A stretch of DNA of 64,000 bases, taken from Azospira restricta (GTDB lineage Bacteria > Pseudomonadota > Gammaproteobacteria > Burkholderiales > Rhodocyclaceae). The notes beneath the pieces were generated by a model. The model was not told the origin of the DNA, did no database searches, and saw only the letters and a program-made list of their open reading frames with translations. Location: NCBI RefSeq assembly GCF_016858125.1, contig NZ_CP064781.1:124001-188000 (forward strand). The letters are read 5' to 3'. The first letter of the stretch is position 1, and every line of letters begins with the position of its first letter. Shown in pieces: positions 6,739 to 18,396 of this stretch. The position numbers and the translations under genes are program-made.

Positions 6739-8937
6739 TCAGGCCGGCGTCAGCTTGGCGTACTCCAGCGCCAGCCACTTCATGCCGGCGCCGCCGAAAT
6801 TGACCTGCACGCGCGCGTCGGCGCCGCGGCCCTCGGCGGCGACGATGACGCCGAAGCCGAACTTGGCGTGCTGCACGTTCATGCCGATGCGCAGGCCATC
6901 GGGCAGGCCGGCCGCGGCCGGCGCTGCCGCCGGCCGGCCGCCGCCCATGCCGCCGCCCCAGCCGCCGCTGGCGCGCGGCGCCTCGTAGGCCGACTTGCTG
7001 ACCGGATTGATCCGGCGCAGCAGACCCTCGGGAATCTCGTCGAAGAACGACGACGCCACGCAGTAGCGCGTCTGCCCGTGCAGCATCCGCGTCTGCGCCC
7101 AGGAGAGGTAGAGACGCTTCCGCGCGCGCGTCACCGCGACGTACATCAGCCGGCGCTCCTCCTCCAGCCCCTCGCGCTCCTGCGCCGCGTTCTCGTGCGG
7201 GAAGAGCCCCTGCTCGAGGCCGGACAGGAAGACGATGTCGAACTCGAGGCCCTTCGCCGCATGCACGGTCATCAACTGGAGGGCCTCGTCGCCTTCCAGC
7301 GCCTGGTGCTCGCCGGCTTCGAGCGAGGCGTGGGTCAGGAAGGCAGCGAGGTCGCCGGCCTCCTCGCGCGCGGCGAGGTCGCCGCCGCTCTCCTCCTGCA
7401 CGAAGTTCACCGCGGCGTTGACCAGTTCGTCGAGGTTGTCGAGGCGCTCCTGCCCTTCCTTCTCGCCGAGGTAGTGCTGGCGCAGGCCGGACTTGTCGAT
7501 GACGTGCTCGACCATCTCGGAGAGCGGCAGGCTGGCGGTGTCGCGGCGCAACTCCTCGATCAGCCGGACGAAGGCGCCGACCGAGGCGCCGGCCTTGCCG
7601 GTCAGCGACGCGGCAGCGTTGTAGAGTGAGGAATTGGCCTGGTGCGCCGCCGCCTGCAGGTTCTCCTGCGAGCGGGCGCCGATGCCGCGCGCCGGAAAAT
7701 TGACGACGCGGGCGAAGGCCGTGTCGTCGTCCGGGTTGGCGATCAGGCGCAGGTAGGCGAGCGCGTGCTTGATTTCCTGGCGCTCGAAGAAGCGCAGGCC
7801 GCCATAGACGCGGTACGGGATGCCGGCGGTGAACAGCTGGTGTTCGAGCACGCGCGACTGCGCGTTCGAGCGGTAGAGCAGCGCGATCTGGTTGCGCGAG
7901 ATGCCGTCGCGGATCAGCTCGCGGCATTCGTCGACGATGAAGCGCGCCTCGTCGAGGTCGGAGAAGCCCTCGAAGACGCGGATCGGCTCGCCGGCGCCGG
8001 CGTCGGTCCACAGGTTCTTGCCGAGCCGGCCGCGGTTGTGCTTGATGATCGCGTTCGCCGCTTCGAGGATGTTGCCGTGCGAGCGGTAGTTCTGCTCGAG
8101 ACGGATCACGCTCTGCACGCGGAACTCGCGCTCGAAGTCGCGCATGTTGCCGACCTCGGCGCCGCGGAAGGCGTAGATCGACTGGTCGTCGTCGCCGACC
8201 GCGAAGAGCTTGGCGCCGTCGTCGGCGCCGTAGTTGGCCAGGAGCTTCAGCCACTTGTACTGCAGCACGTTGGTGTCCTGGAACTCGTCGACCAGAATGT
8301 GGCGGAAGCGCTGCTGGTAGTGCTGGCGCAGCGGCTCGTTGCGCGTGAGCAGCTCGTAGGTGCGCAGGAGCAGCTCGGCGAAGTCGACCACCCCCTCGCG
8401 CTGGCACTGCGCCTCGTACTCGGCGTAGAGCTCGACGCGGCGACGCGTGTAGTCGTCGTAGACCTCGGCCTGCGCGGCGCGGATGCCCTGCTCCTTGTGC
8501 GCGTTGATGAAGTGGCACAGCTCGCGCGGCGGGAACTTCTCGTCGTCGACGTTCAGGTTCTTCAGCAGCCGCTTGACCGCCGACTGCTGGTCGCCGGAAT
8601 CGAGGATCTGGAACAGCGCCGGCAGCCCGGCCTCCTTGTGGTGCGCGCGCAGCAGCCGGTTGCACAGGCCGTGGAAGGTGCCGATCCACATCGCGCGGGT
8701 ATTCACCGGCAGCATCGCCGACAGCCGCGCCTGCATCTCCTTCGCCGCCTTGTTCGTGAAGGTCACCGCCAGGATGCCCTGCGGCCCGACCTGCCCGGTC
8801 GACAGCAGCCAGGCGATACGCGTAGTAAGCACTCGCGTCTTGCCGCTGCCGGCGCCGGCGAGGATCAGCGCATGCTGCGGCGGCAGCGTGACGGCGGACA
8901 GCTGCGGCGGATTGAGATTCGCGAGTAAATCAGACAT
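6739..8937 (-). CDS. uvrD: UvrD-type DNA helicase
   Basis: A 732-residue superfamily 1A 3-prime to 5-prime helicase. Walker A is AGAGSGKT near residue 31, motif Ia TFTNKAAKEM, motif II VDEFQDTN, motif III GDDDQSIYAFRGA, motif IV QNYRS, motif V TVHAAKGLEF and motif VI VAVTRARK. The glycine-rich tail before the last 60 residues and the terminal HAKFGFGVI segment fit UvrD, which acts with UvrABC and in mismatch repair, rather than Rep. It is transcribed alone, divergent from the small gene at 9168. Confidence 0.93.
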   Translation of the reverse strand: MSDLLANLNPPQLSAVTLPPQHALILAGAGSGKTRVLTTRIAWLLSTGQVGPQGILAVTFTNKAAKEMQARLSAMLPVNTRAMWIGTFHGLCNRLLRAHHKEAGLPALFQILDSGDQQSAVKRLLKNLNVDDEKFPPRELCHFINAHKEQGIRAAQAEVYDDYTRRRVELYAEYEAQCQREGVVDFAELLLRTYELLTRNEPLRQHYQQRFRHILVDEFQDTNVLQYKWLKLLANYGADDGAKLFAVGDDDQSIYAFRGAEVGNMRDFEREFRVQSVIRLEQNYRSHGNILEAANAIIKHNRGRLGKNLWTDAGAGEPIRVFEGFSDLDEARFIVDECRELIRDGISRNQIALLYRSNAQSRVLEHQLFTAGIPYRVYGGLRFFERQEIKHALAYLRLIANPDDDTAFARVVNFPARGIGARSQENLQAAAHQANSSLYNAAASLTGKAGASVGAFVRLIEELRRDTASLPLSEMVEHVIDKSGLRQHYLGEKEGQERLDNLDELVNAAVNFVQEESGGDLAAREEAGDLAAFLTHASLEAGEHQALEGDEALQLMTVHAAKGLEFDIVFLSGLEQGLFPHENAAQEREGLEEERRLMYVAVTRARKRLYLSWAQTRMLHGQTRYCVASSFFDEIPEGLLRRINPVSKSAYEAPRASGGWGGGMGGGRPAAAPAAAGLPDGLRIGMNVQHAKFGFGVIVAAEGRGADARVQVNFGGAGMKWLALEYAKLTPA

Positions 8938-9014
8938 GGATCAAGGTTTCCGGTGGGGGCGGCGCGGATTATAGCCGGCAGTCAACCCGAACCCCGGTCG
9001 GCACGTTTTATTCG

Positions 9015-9107
9015 GCAATGCACAAAAACATGTCGACAAGCAATTGTGGAACTTTCAGAATGCTTGTCAGACAAACTAGCGTACAATTACGCTGCATTGC
9101 ACAAAAC
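9015..9107 (+). promoter_or_regulatory. Inverted and direct repeats before the gene at 9168
   Basis: The 230 bp between uvrD and the next gene are unusually AT-rich. They contain an 8-bp inverted repeat, GACAAGCA (9035-9042) and TGCTTGTC (9061-9068), 18 bp apart. A near-direct repeat, GCAATGCACAAAAAC (9015) and GCATTGCACAAAACC (9094), flanks it. TACAAT at 9082-9087 could be a -10 box, without a clear -35. This looks like a regulated promoter; the regulator is unknown. Confidence 0.45.
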
Positions 9108-9167
9108 CTCGCCCACAAGGCGCGGCAGTAACGCTTGGCTAACCGCCAACTGAAAGGAGAACCGTAA

Positions 9168-9500
9168 ATGAAAGCACCCAAGATGCTGCCGTGGATCGCC
9201 AAGCGCGCCGGAATCGGCGAGGACCTGGCGCTCAAGCTGTGGCGCCGCGCCGCCGGGGAAGCCGCCCTGATCGTCGGCAACCATGACAGCTCCGACTTCT
9301 TCCGCCTCTCGGTCGAGCGCTTCGTCAGCCTGGTCGAGGAAGAAGCCGGCCGTTGCCCGCTGACCGGCGCAACGGTCACCTGGATGTGGCGCCATCAGGC
9401 GCGCATGGCCAGCCTCAGCCTGATCGCCGCCGAAAGCACCTATCGCCTGTGGCGGCAGAACTGGGAAAACTTCGTCAATACCCAGAAGAAAGCGGCCTGA
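9168..9500 (+). CDS. Small conserved protein of unknown function
   Basis: A 110-residue, mostly helical soluble protein that begins MKAPKMLPWIAKRAGI behind a strong AAAGGAG. It has no signal peptide or membrane segment. Cys occurs once (GRCPLTG) and Trp five times, two of them in the C-terminal WRQNWENF. I do not recognise the family. The good ribosome-binding site and long, structured upstream region argue that it is a real, regulated gene. It converges with the FecR-SPOR gene. Confidence 0.65.
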   Translation: MKAPKMLPWIAKRAGIGEDLALKLWRRAAGEAALIVGNHDSSDFFRLSVERFVSLVEEEAGRCPLTGATVTWMWRHQARMASLSLIAAESTYRLWRQNWENFVNTQKKAA

Positions 9501-9537
9501 CCGCGGCGGCGGCGGACGTCCCGCCGCACCGCCCGCA

Positions 9538-9557
9538 GGCCGGCCGCTCCGCCGGCC
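9538..9557. terminator. GC hairpin between convergent genes
   Basis: GGCCGGC (9538-9544), loop CGCTCC, GCCGGCC (9551-9557) form a 7-bp stem between the stops of two convergent genes. There is no T-run on either side, so it may serve as a transcript end only together with Rho. Confidence 0.35.
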
Positions 9558-9568
9558 CGCCCCCTGCC

Positions 9569-10456
9569 TCAGCGGCCGGCCCGCGCCGCTGCCAACCCCA
9601 ACTCCTGCCGCAGACGGGTAGCCAACGCCTCGGCGTCGCCACGCGACGCGAGCTGCGGCACCGACACCGCGTAGCGGTACCCCCCCTGACCGTCCGGCTG
9701 CGGCCGGATGCGCACCGGGTAGCCAGCGTCGCGCAAGCGGTCGTAGAGCGCGAGCGCCTCGCCCTCGCCCGCGGCGACATCGGCGAGCACTTGCCAGCGC
9801 CCGGCCTTGCGGAAGAGCGGCGCCGCCTGACGCAGTTCGGTTTCCAGCGCCCACTGCGCCAGCTGGCGGCGGTCGACCGCCGCCACCGGCTGCGGCGCCT
9901 GCCCCTTCGGCACGACATAGAAGCTCATCGGTTCGCTCATCGCTACCGCCTCGGCGTCCGGATGACTGACCGTGATCCGCCCCTCGATCAGGCAGACCAG
10001 ATCGCGCTCGGCGTCGGAACTCCCCCACAGGTCGGTGCCGCGGATGCCGGCGGTGACCGTGGCGACGCGGACATTGACCGCGCGCCGGTCCTGGTAGCGG
10101 CTGAAGAGGCCGGTCGTGAAGCGGAAGGCGCCCTTGGCGACGTCGAAGGCGGCGGTGAACACCCCGGGCTCGCGTTCGCCGAGCGCATCGAGACGCAGAC
10201 TGGCATCGGCACCGAGCTTGACCGCGCTGCCTTCCGACAGGCGCAGCAGGACGCGTGCATCGCCGCCGGTGACGATGCGGTCGCGGTTGTGCAGGCGCTG
10301 GCCGGCGGCCAGCGGCAGGCGCCGCTCGCCGCGCTCGACCCACGCCGGCGGCTGCACCGCCTCGACCTCGACGAAGGCCGCCGCCTGCGCGCCGCCCATT
10401 GTCGCCAGCAGCGCCCACGCTGCCAGTCCACGAACCACCCGATTCCCGAGACGCAT
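9569..10456 (-). CDS. Exported FecR-domain protein with SPOR-like C-terminus
   Basis: 295 residues. A signal peptide (GLAAWALLATMGGAQAAA) is followed by a FecR-type domain, about residues 25-150: QRLHNRDRIVTGGDARVLL, then ATVTAGIRGTDLWG. The last 80 residues (GRWQVLADVAAGEGEALALY, and later DAEALATRLRQELG) read like a SPOR repeat, which usually binds denuded peptidoglycan. The protein is therefore probably periplasmic or cell-wall linked, not an inner-membrane anti-sigma factor. The start is 10456, because reading further upstream would add a long non-conserved segment ahead of the signal peptide. It diverges from leuS. Confidence 0.75.
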   Translation of the reverse strand: MRLGNRVVRGLAAWALLATMGGAQAAAFVEVEAVQPPAWVERGERRLPLAAGQRLHNRDRIVTGGDARVLLRLSEGSAVKLGADASLRLDALGEREPGVFTAAFDVAKGAFRFTTGLFSRYQDRRAVNVRVATVTAGIRGTDLWGSSDAERDLVCLIEGRITVSHPDAEAVAMSEPMSFYVVPKGQAPQPVAAVDRRQLAQWALETELRQAAPLFRKAGRWQVLADVAAGEGEALALYDRLRDAGYPVRIRPQPDGQGGYRYAVSVPQLASRGDAEALATRLRQELGLAAARAGR

Positions 10457-10575
10457 CGCCACCCTCGCCGATAAAGTAGGCACGGATTCTAACAGCACCT
10501 CCGGACGCGGCCGGGTCCGCCGGAAAGGCCGCCCCGGCGGGCGCCGGCGGCACCGGAGCGGGGTGCAAATGCGCG

Positions 10576-13304
<2,729 letters not shown>

Positions 13305-13314
13305 GGAAACCCGC

Positions 13315-13824
13315 ATGCGCGCCGTACTCGCCTGTCTGACGCTGGCCCTTTCGCTGCAGCTCTCGGCCTGCGGCTTCCAGCTGCGCGGCGCCTACCAGCT
13401 GCCGTACGAGAGCCTGCACATCGCGCTGCCCGACGCCTCGGTGATCGGCGCCGGGCTGAAGCGGCAGATCCGCGCCGGCGGCGGCACGCGCCTGGTCGAC
13501 ACGCGCGACGAGGCGCAGGGTAGCTTCATGCAGACCGCCGACCTGCGCGAGCGGCAGATCCTGTCGCTGAACACCGCCGGCCGCGTGCGCGAAGTGCGCC
13601 TGCGCTATCGTTTCGCCTACCGCGTCGTCGACCCGAAGGGCCGCGAGCTGGTGCCGACCACCGGCATCGAACTGACCCGCGACCTGACTTACGACGACTC
13701 GGCGGTGCTGGCCAAGGAGCAGGAAGAACTGATCCTCTGGCGCGACATGGAGAACGACCTGGTGCAGCAGGTGCTGCGCCGGCTGGCCGCCGTCAAGCCG
13801 GTCGTCCCGCAGGAAATCCGCTGA
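13315..13824 (+). CDS. lptE: LPS-assembly lipoprotein LptE
   Basis: A 169-residue outer-membrane lipoprotein that plugs LptD and delivers LPS to the surface. The signal ends in the lipobox LSACG, and the mature protein starts CGFQLRGAYQLP, the hallmark of LptE. Length and the position between leuS and holA match the conserved proteobacterial order. It begins 10 bp after the leuS stop. Confidence 0.95.
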   Translation: MRAVLACLTLALSLQLSACGFQLRGAYQLPYESLHIALPDASVIGAGLKRQIRAGGGTRLVDTRDEAQGSFMQTADLRERQILSLNTAGRVREVRLRYRFAYRVVDPKGRELVPTTGIELTRDLTYDDSAVLAKEQEELILWRDMENDLVQQVLRRLAAVKPVVPQEIR

Positions 13825-13825
13825 C

Positions 13826-14836
13826 ATGCTGCTCAAGGGCGAGCAGCTCGACGCCCACCTCGCCGGCGCGCTGAAGCCGGTCTACGTCGCCTGGGGCGAC
13901 GAACCGCTGCTGGTCATCGAAGCCGCCGACGCGATCCGCGCCGCCGCGCGCCGGCAGGGATTCGACGAGCGCGAGGTGCTCACCGCGCTCGCCGGATTCG
14001 ACTGGAACCAGCTGCTGCAGTCCGCCGGCAACCTGTCGCTGTTCGGCGGCAGGAAGCTGATCGACCTGCGCATCCCGACCGGCAAGCCCGGCCGCGACGG
14101 CAGCGCCGCGCTGCAGGACTACTGCGCGCGCTGCGGCCCGGACACGGTGCTGCTGGTGACGCTGCCGGCGCTCGACTGGAAGGAGGAGAAGGCCGCGTGG
14201 CTGACCGCGCTCGGCAACGCCGGCGTTGCGGTAAAGCTCGTTGCGCCGACGCTGGCCGAGCTGCCGGGCTGGATCGCCAACCGCCTGCGCCGCCAGGAAC
14301 AGAGCGCCGAGCGCGAGGCGCTGGCCTTCATCGCCGAACGCGTCGAGGGCAACCTGCTCGCCGCGCAGCAGGAAATCCGCAAGCTCGGCCTGCTTTATCC
14401 GAAAGGCCAGCTGACGCTGGCGCAGGTCAGCGAGGCGGTGCTCAACGTCGCCCGCTTCGACCTCGACGGCCTGCGCGAAGCGCTGCTCGCCGGCGACGTC
14501 GCGCGCCTCGCGCGCACGCTGGACGGGCTGAAACAGGAAGGCGAGGCGCCGCCGCTGGTACTGTGGGCGATCACCGAGGAAGTGCGGGCGCTGGCGCAGA
14601 TCCGCAGCGGCCTGGCCGAAGGACAGCCGCTCGACGGCCTGCTGCGCGACGCGCGGGTCTGGGGATTACGTCAGGGCTTGATGAAAAAGGCGGTCGGCCG
14701 GACCAGCCTGGAGCAGGCGCGCGATGCGCTGGCGCAGGCCGGACGGCTGGACCGCATGATCAAGGGCTTGGCCGGCGGCGACGTCTGGAACGAATTCCTC
14801 CGCCTCGGCCTGAAGCTGTCCGCTCCGGCCCGCTGA
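13826..14836 (+). CDS. holA: DNA polymerase III delta subunit
   Basis: A 336-residue clamp-loader subunit that opens the beta clamp. It begins [20 protein letters not shown] followed by [18 protein letters not shown], typical of the delta N-terminus. The middle has [14 protein letters not shown], the last third [14 protein letters not shown]. It follows lptE with a one-base gap, so the two are coupled. The operon ends here; the next gene is convergent. Confidence 0.94.
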   Translation: MLLKGEQLDAHLAGALKPVYVAWGDEPLLVIEAADAIRAAARRQGFDEREVLTALAGFDWNQLLQSAGNLSLFGGRKLIDLRIPTGKPGRDGSAALQDYCARCGPDTVLLVTLPALDWKEEKAAWLTALGNAGVAVKLVAPTLAELPGWIANRLRRQEQSAEREALAFIAERVEGNLLAAQQEIRKLGLLYPKGQLTLAQVSEAVLNVARFDLDGLREALLAGDVARLARTLDGLKQEGEAPPLVLWAITEEVRALAQIRSGLAEGQPLDGLLRDARVWGLRQGLMKKAVGRTSLEQARDALAQAGRLDRMIKGLAGGDVWNEFLRLGLKLSAPAR

Positions 14837-14857
14837 GCCCAAGCCCGCGACGGTATT

Positions 14858-15109
14858 TCAGGTTCCGGTACGCGCCGCGTCCGAGTCGCCCACCGGCTCG
14901 TCGTTTTCCAGGGATTCCCAGGCGCAGTTGCGCAGCGCCCGGACGTCGTGCAAGGCATCGCACTGCGTCTCGCGCACCAGGCATTCGCCCTGGCATTCCT
15001 CGGCAACGACCACCAGACTGAGTTCCTCGTCCACGTGGCGTTCCCCGTCCCAGAAGCTACAGGTCGCGCAGACCTTCACTTCGGTGGGGAGAATGAGTTT
15101 CTTTTCCAT
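14858..15109 (-). CDS. Small cysteine-rich protein of unknown function
   Basis: 83 residues with six cysteines: [12 protein letters not shown], then [19 protein letters not shown] and LRNCAWES. Paired CxxC and CxxxC suggest a zinc or iron-sulfur site. The C-terminus is acidic. I cannot name the family. It converges with holA and diverges from proA. Confidence 0.6.
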   Translation of the reverse strand: MEKKLILPTEVKVCATCSFWDGERHVDEELSLVVVAEECQGECLVRETQCDALHDVRALRNCAWESLENDEPVGDSDAARTGT

Positions 15110-15163
15110 CTTCGATACTCTCCGACTTTCGCGTGAGAGTTTAATCCCGGCAAAGAGTTCCCG

Positions 15164-15194
15164 TTGCGATTCTAACAGGGGCGGCGGCTATAAT
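15164..15194 (+). promoter_or_regulatory. Sigma-70 promoter of proA
   Basis: TTGCGA (15164-15169), 19 bp spacer, TATAAT (15189-15194). The -10 is perfect and the spacing slightly long. Transcription would begin near 15201, leaving a leader of about 25 bases before the ATG at 15225. Confidence 0.6.
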
Positions 15195-15224
15195 CCCCGT
15201 CTTACCTTGAAAATACGCAAGACC

Positions 15225-16481
15225 ATGGACATCCAGCAGTACATGCAGACCGTCGGCCGCCAGGCGCGCGCCGCTTCGCGCGCCGCCGCCCGCGCCGACA
15301 CCAACCAGAAGAACCGCGCCCTCGTGGCGATCGCCGCCGCCATCCGCCGTGATGCGGCGGCGCTGCTCGCCGCCAACGGCGAGGACCTCACCGCCGCCCG
15401 CGCGGCCGGGCTCGAGCCGGCGCTGCTCGACCGCCTGACGCTCACCGAGAAGGGGGTCGCCGCGATGGCCGAGGGCGTCGAGCAGGTCGCCGCGCTGCCC
15501 GACCCGGTCGGCGAGATTGCCGACGTCAAGTTCCGCCCGTCCGGCATCCAGGTCGGCAAGATGCGCGTGCCGCTCGGCGTCATCGGCATCATCTACGAGG
15601 CACGGCCGAACGTGACGGCGGATGCCGCGGCGCTGTGCCTGAAGTCGGGCAACGCGGCGATCCTGCGCGGCGGCTCGGAGGCGATCCGCAGCAACCGCGC
15701 GATCGCCGCCTGCGTGCGCGAGGGGCTCGCTGCGGCCGGGCTCCCGGACACCGTCGTGCAGGTGATCGACACCACCGACCGTGCCGCGGTCGGCGAGCTG
15801 ATCACGATGCGCGAATTCGTCGACGTGATCGTGCCGCGCGGCGGCAAGGGACTGATCTCGCGCCTGCTCGCCGAATCGCGGGTGCCGATGATCCAGCACC
15901 TCGACGGCAACTGCCACGTCTACCTCGACGACGCCGCCGATGCGGCAAAGGCCCTGAAGATCGTCGAAAACGCCAAGACGCAGCGCTACGGCACCTGCAA
16001 CACCGCCGAATCGCTGCTCGTCGCGCGTTCGCGCGCCGCCGAACTGCTGCCGCCGGTCGCCGCGATGCTGACGGCGAAGGGGGTCGAGATCCGCGGCTGC
16101 GCCGAAACGCAGGCGCTGGTGAAGGAAGCGAAGGCGGCGACGGAAGAGGACTACTACACCGAATTCCTCGCGCCGATCATCTCGGTGAAGGTGGTCGGCG
16201 GACTCGACGAGGCGATCGCGCACATCAACCAGTACTCGTCGCACCATACCGACGCCATCGTCAGCGAGAACTACACGGCGGCGATGCGCTTCCTGCGCGA
16301 GGTCGATTCGTCGTCGGTGATGATCAACGCCTCGACGCGCTTCGCCGACGGTTTCGAGTACGGGCTGGGCGCCGAGATCGGCATCTCGACCGACAAGATT
16401 CACGCGCGCGGCCCGGTCGGCCTGGAAGGACTGACCAGCCAGAAATGGATCGTGCTCGGCGACGGCAACGTGCGCGGCTGA
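15225..16481 (+). CDS. proA: Gamma-glutamyl phosphate reductase
   Basis: A 418-residue aldehyde-dehydrogenase-fold enzyme reducing L-glutamyl 5-phosphate with NADPH, the second step of proline synthesis. Signature segments are [38 protein letters not shown] and the catalytic Cys in [13 protein letters not shown]. The C-terminus carries [18 protein letters not shown]. The start at 15225 gives the family length; an upstream extension would cross the promoter. proB is not adjacent in this window. Confidence 0.96.
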   Translation: MDIQQYMQTVGRQARAASRAAARADTNQKNRALVAIAAAIRRDAAALLAANGEDLTAARAAGLEPALLDRLTLTEKGVAAMAEGVEQVAALPDPVGEIADVKFRPSGIQVGKMRVPLGVIGIIYEARPNVTADAAALCLKSGNAAILRGGSEAIRSNRAIAACVREGLAAAGLPDTVVQVIDTTDRAAVGELITMREFVDVIVPRGGKGLISRLLAESRVPMIQHLDGNCHVYLDDAADAAKALKIVENAKTQRYGTCNTAESLLVARSRAAELLPPVAAMLTAKGVEIRGCAETQALVKEAKAATEEDYYTEFLAPIISVKVVGGLDEAIAHINQYSSHHTDAIVSENYTAAMRFLREVDSSSVMINASTRFADGFEYGLGAEIGISTDKIHARGPVGLEGLTSQKWIVLGDGNVRG

Positions 16482-16497
16482 GGCCGCCGGCTTCGCT

Positions 16498-16555
16498 CAG
16501 GCGCCCCAAGGGCACGCCCCCTTCGCCTCGCGATGCGTGCGTCGGTTACTCCGGC
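16498..16555. repeat. Possible degenerate third copy of the hairpin repeat
   Basis: After proA the sequence CAGGCGCCCCAAGGGCAC resembles the arm of the repeats at 2356 and 35114. A weak stem CGATGC-GT-GCGTCG (16531-16544) follows, then CTCCGGCG. Similarity is lower than between the other two copies. It lies between convergent genes and runs over the stop of the PilZ-like gene. Confidence 0.35.
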
Positions 16556-18237
16556 GTCGCGATCTCCTCGAAGGTGACACGCTCGTAGTCGTCCCCCTCG
16601 CCGAGCAGCGTGGCCAGCCGCACGTTGCGCGACTGCCCTTCGACGACCAGGCGGTAGCAGGCGTCCTCGGCGTAGGTGCTTTTCGGCAGCAGCAATTCCT
16701 GCTGCGCGCCGGACAGCAGGACGGCATCGATGAAGCCGTGCCCGGTCAGCTCGCGCATTCCTGACCACGGCCCGCGGTCTATCTTCTGCAGCGGCTTCAC
16801 CTGCGCGCAGACCGGCACTCCCGGCAGCTTCTCGACCCCCGCCAGCAGACGCCCCGAGGTGTCGCGCCGGAGCCGGCGGATGATCCCCGCCCGCCAGTCC
16901 ACCTCGCCGGCCAGACGGTAGCCGACCAGCCGCCCGACGGCGTGCTTGGCCAGCAGGTGCGGCAGCTGCACGCCGATGCCGCCGTCGCTGACATCGCGCA
17001 ACTGCCAGGTCTCGATCTGCTGCCCGGCTGGCTCCAGCCGCGCCAGCAGGTCGAGCGGATCGGCGGGAATTTCCGGCTCGGGCGCAACCTCTTCGACATT
17101 GGCGACCCCCTCCGCAGTACCGAAGCGGTTGCGCCGCATGATGTCGAGATAGGTGTCGTAGTCGATCCGCCGCCCCGAGCGCGCCAGCGCCGAACATGCC
17201 GCCATCCGCCGCAGCAGGCCGAAGCCGAACACCGCCCGCGCCTCGCCGCGGGTGTTGCTGCGTTGCTGGCGGCGTTGCGGCGCGTGTGCCGACCAGGCCA
17301 TCGCCAGCAGGTGCAGTGCGTCCCGCAGCGACAGCGGCGGCAGGTGCGCATAGGCCAGCCAGTCGGGCACGCTGCTGTCGCGGTTGGCGCGCAGCACCGA
17401 GACGACGCGGACGATCTGCGCGCGCAGGCTGTCGAAGCCGACGTAGCCGACCGACGGCGGGTAGGTCTGCGCCGGATCCCGGCGGAACGGCCCCTGTGGC
17501 GACATCGGGTCGAGGCAGTAGAGCTCGCCGCCAAGCGGCTGCGCGCGCACCACGAGCGCCCCGGAATGTCGGCGCAGCAGCGCGTCGGCAACCTCGATGT
17601 GGGGCTGCGGCATACCGTCCAGCGGCGCCAGCTCGAGATAGACGCCGACCAAGTACTCGCGCCAGACGCTGCTCGGCTCCTCGCCCGGATAGACCGGGAC
17701 CTGCGCCTGGCTGGCACCGCGTTCGCGCGCCCAGGCCAGCAGCCGGCCGGCCTTGTCCCACCACGCCCCATCCGGCGCGCGATAGCGCAGCCGCTGCATC
17801 TTCTTTTCCAGCACCAGCGCCCGCATCGCGCGCGCAGCGAGGCGCGGCAGCAAGGTCTTGTCCTCGTCCGCGGCGAGCTGCGGGTCGGCCAGGCACAGCG
17901 CATAGGCCTGCGCCGCGGCCGCGTAGTGCTCGACCAGGGTCTGCCAGACCTTGGCGCTCAGGTGCAGGCGCTGCTTCGGATCGAGCCAGGTCGACCAGGT
18001 CGCCAGCAACGGCGCCTGGACGAACTCGTCGAGGCGGACCACGGCGCGGCGGAAGGCCGGCGCGTCGAGCAGCGCCGCCAGATCCTCGGCGCCGGACAGC
18101 CAATGGTCGACATCGAGGACCGCCCCCTCGCCTTCTTCGACGCGGATTTCGGCCAGCGTCGCGGCGATGCGTTTCTCGGAAGCAAGAGGATGGTCGTCCT
18201 CTTCCTTGCGGAAACGGGAAATCAACTTCTCTAGCAT
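16546..18237 (-). CDS. Large protein with PilZ-like C-terminal domain
   Basis: A 563-residue cytoplasmic protein with no signal peptide or membrane segment. Residues 1-360 are mostly helical and not recognised. From about residue 390, WQLRDVSDGGIGVQLP, then GRLVGYRL and WRAGIIRRLRRDTSG, read like a PilZ barrel, which binds cyclic di-GMP. The upstream RxxxR half of the PilZ signature is not clear, so ligand binding is uncertain. It could link c-di-GMP to motility or surface behaviour; neighbours give no hint. Confidence 0.6.
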   Translation of the reverse strand: MLEKLISRFRKEEDDHPLASEKRIAATLAEIRVEEGEGAVLDVDHWLSGAEDLAALLDAPAFRRAVVRLDEFVQAPLLATWSTWLDPKQRLHLSAKVWQTLVEHYAAAAQAYALCLADPQLAADEDKTLLPRLAARAMRALVLEKKMQRLRYRAPDGAWWDKAGRLLAWARERGASQAQVPVYPGEEPSSVWREYLVGVYLELAPLDGMPQPHIEVADALLRRHSGALVVRAQPLGGELYCLDPMSPQGPFRRDPAQTYPPSVGYVGFDSLRAQIVRVVSVLRANRDSSVPDWLAYAHLPPLSLRDALHLLAMAWSAHAPQRRQQRSNTRGEARAVFGFGLLRRMAACSALARSGRRIDYDTYLDIMRRNRFGTAEGVANVEEVAPEPEIPADPLDLLARLEPAGQQIETWQLRDVSDGGIGVQLPHLLAKHAVGRLVGYRLAGEVDWRAGIIRRLRRDTSGRLLAGVEKLPGVPVCAQVKPLQKIDRGPWSGMRELTGHGFIDAVLLSGAQQELLLPKSTYAEDACYRLVVEGQSRNVRLATLLGEGDDYERVTFEEIATPE

Positions 18238-18299
18238 GACCCCTCGAAGTCATTCGTTATAACTTTAATCATACCCCTCCTCGCCGCGGCAAATCCCCC

Positions 18300-18358
18300 T
18301 ACCGTACGGTATGGTCGATATGGCAAACTTGCCGAATCTGCCTTCACTATCGGCAGAT
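18300..18358 (+). promoter_or_regulatory. Two palindromes upstream of the chalcone-isomerase-like gene
   Basis: TACCGTACGGTA (18300-18311) is a perfect 12-bp palindrome. ATCTGCC (18336-18342) and GGCAGAT (18352-18358) form a 7-bp inverted repeat. Both lie in the AT-rich 160 bp between divergent genes and look like operator sites. No regulator gene is adjacent. Confidence 0.45.
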
Positions 18359-18396
18359 AACACAAAAATTCAAGACATCAAACTTCAGGAGACAGC

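Noticed and set aside
9538-9557. Strong rho-independent terminator
   Set aside because: The stem is stable, but neither side has a T-run, so only a weak call was kept.
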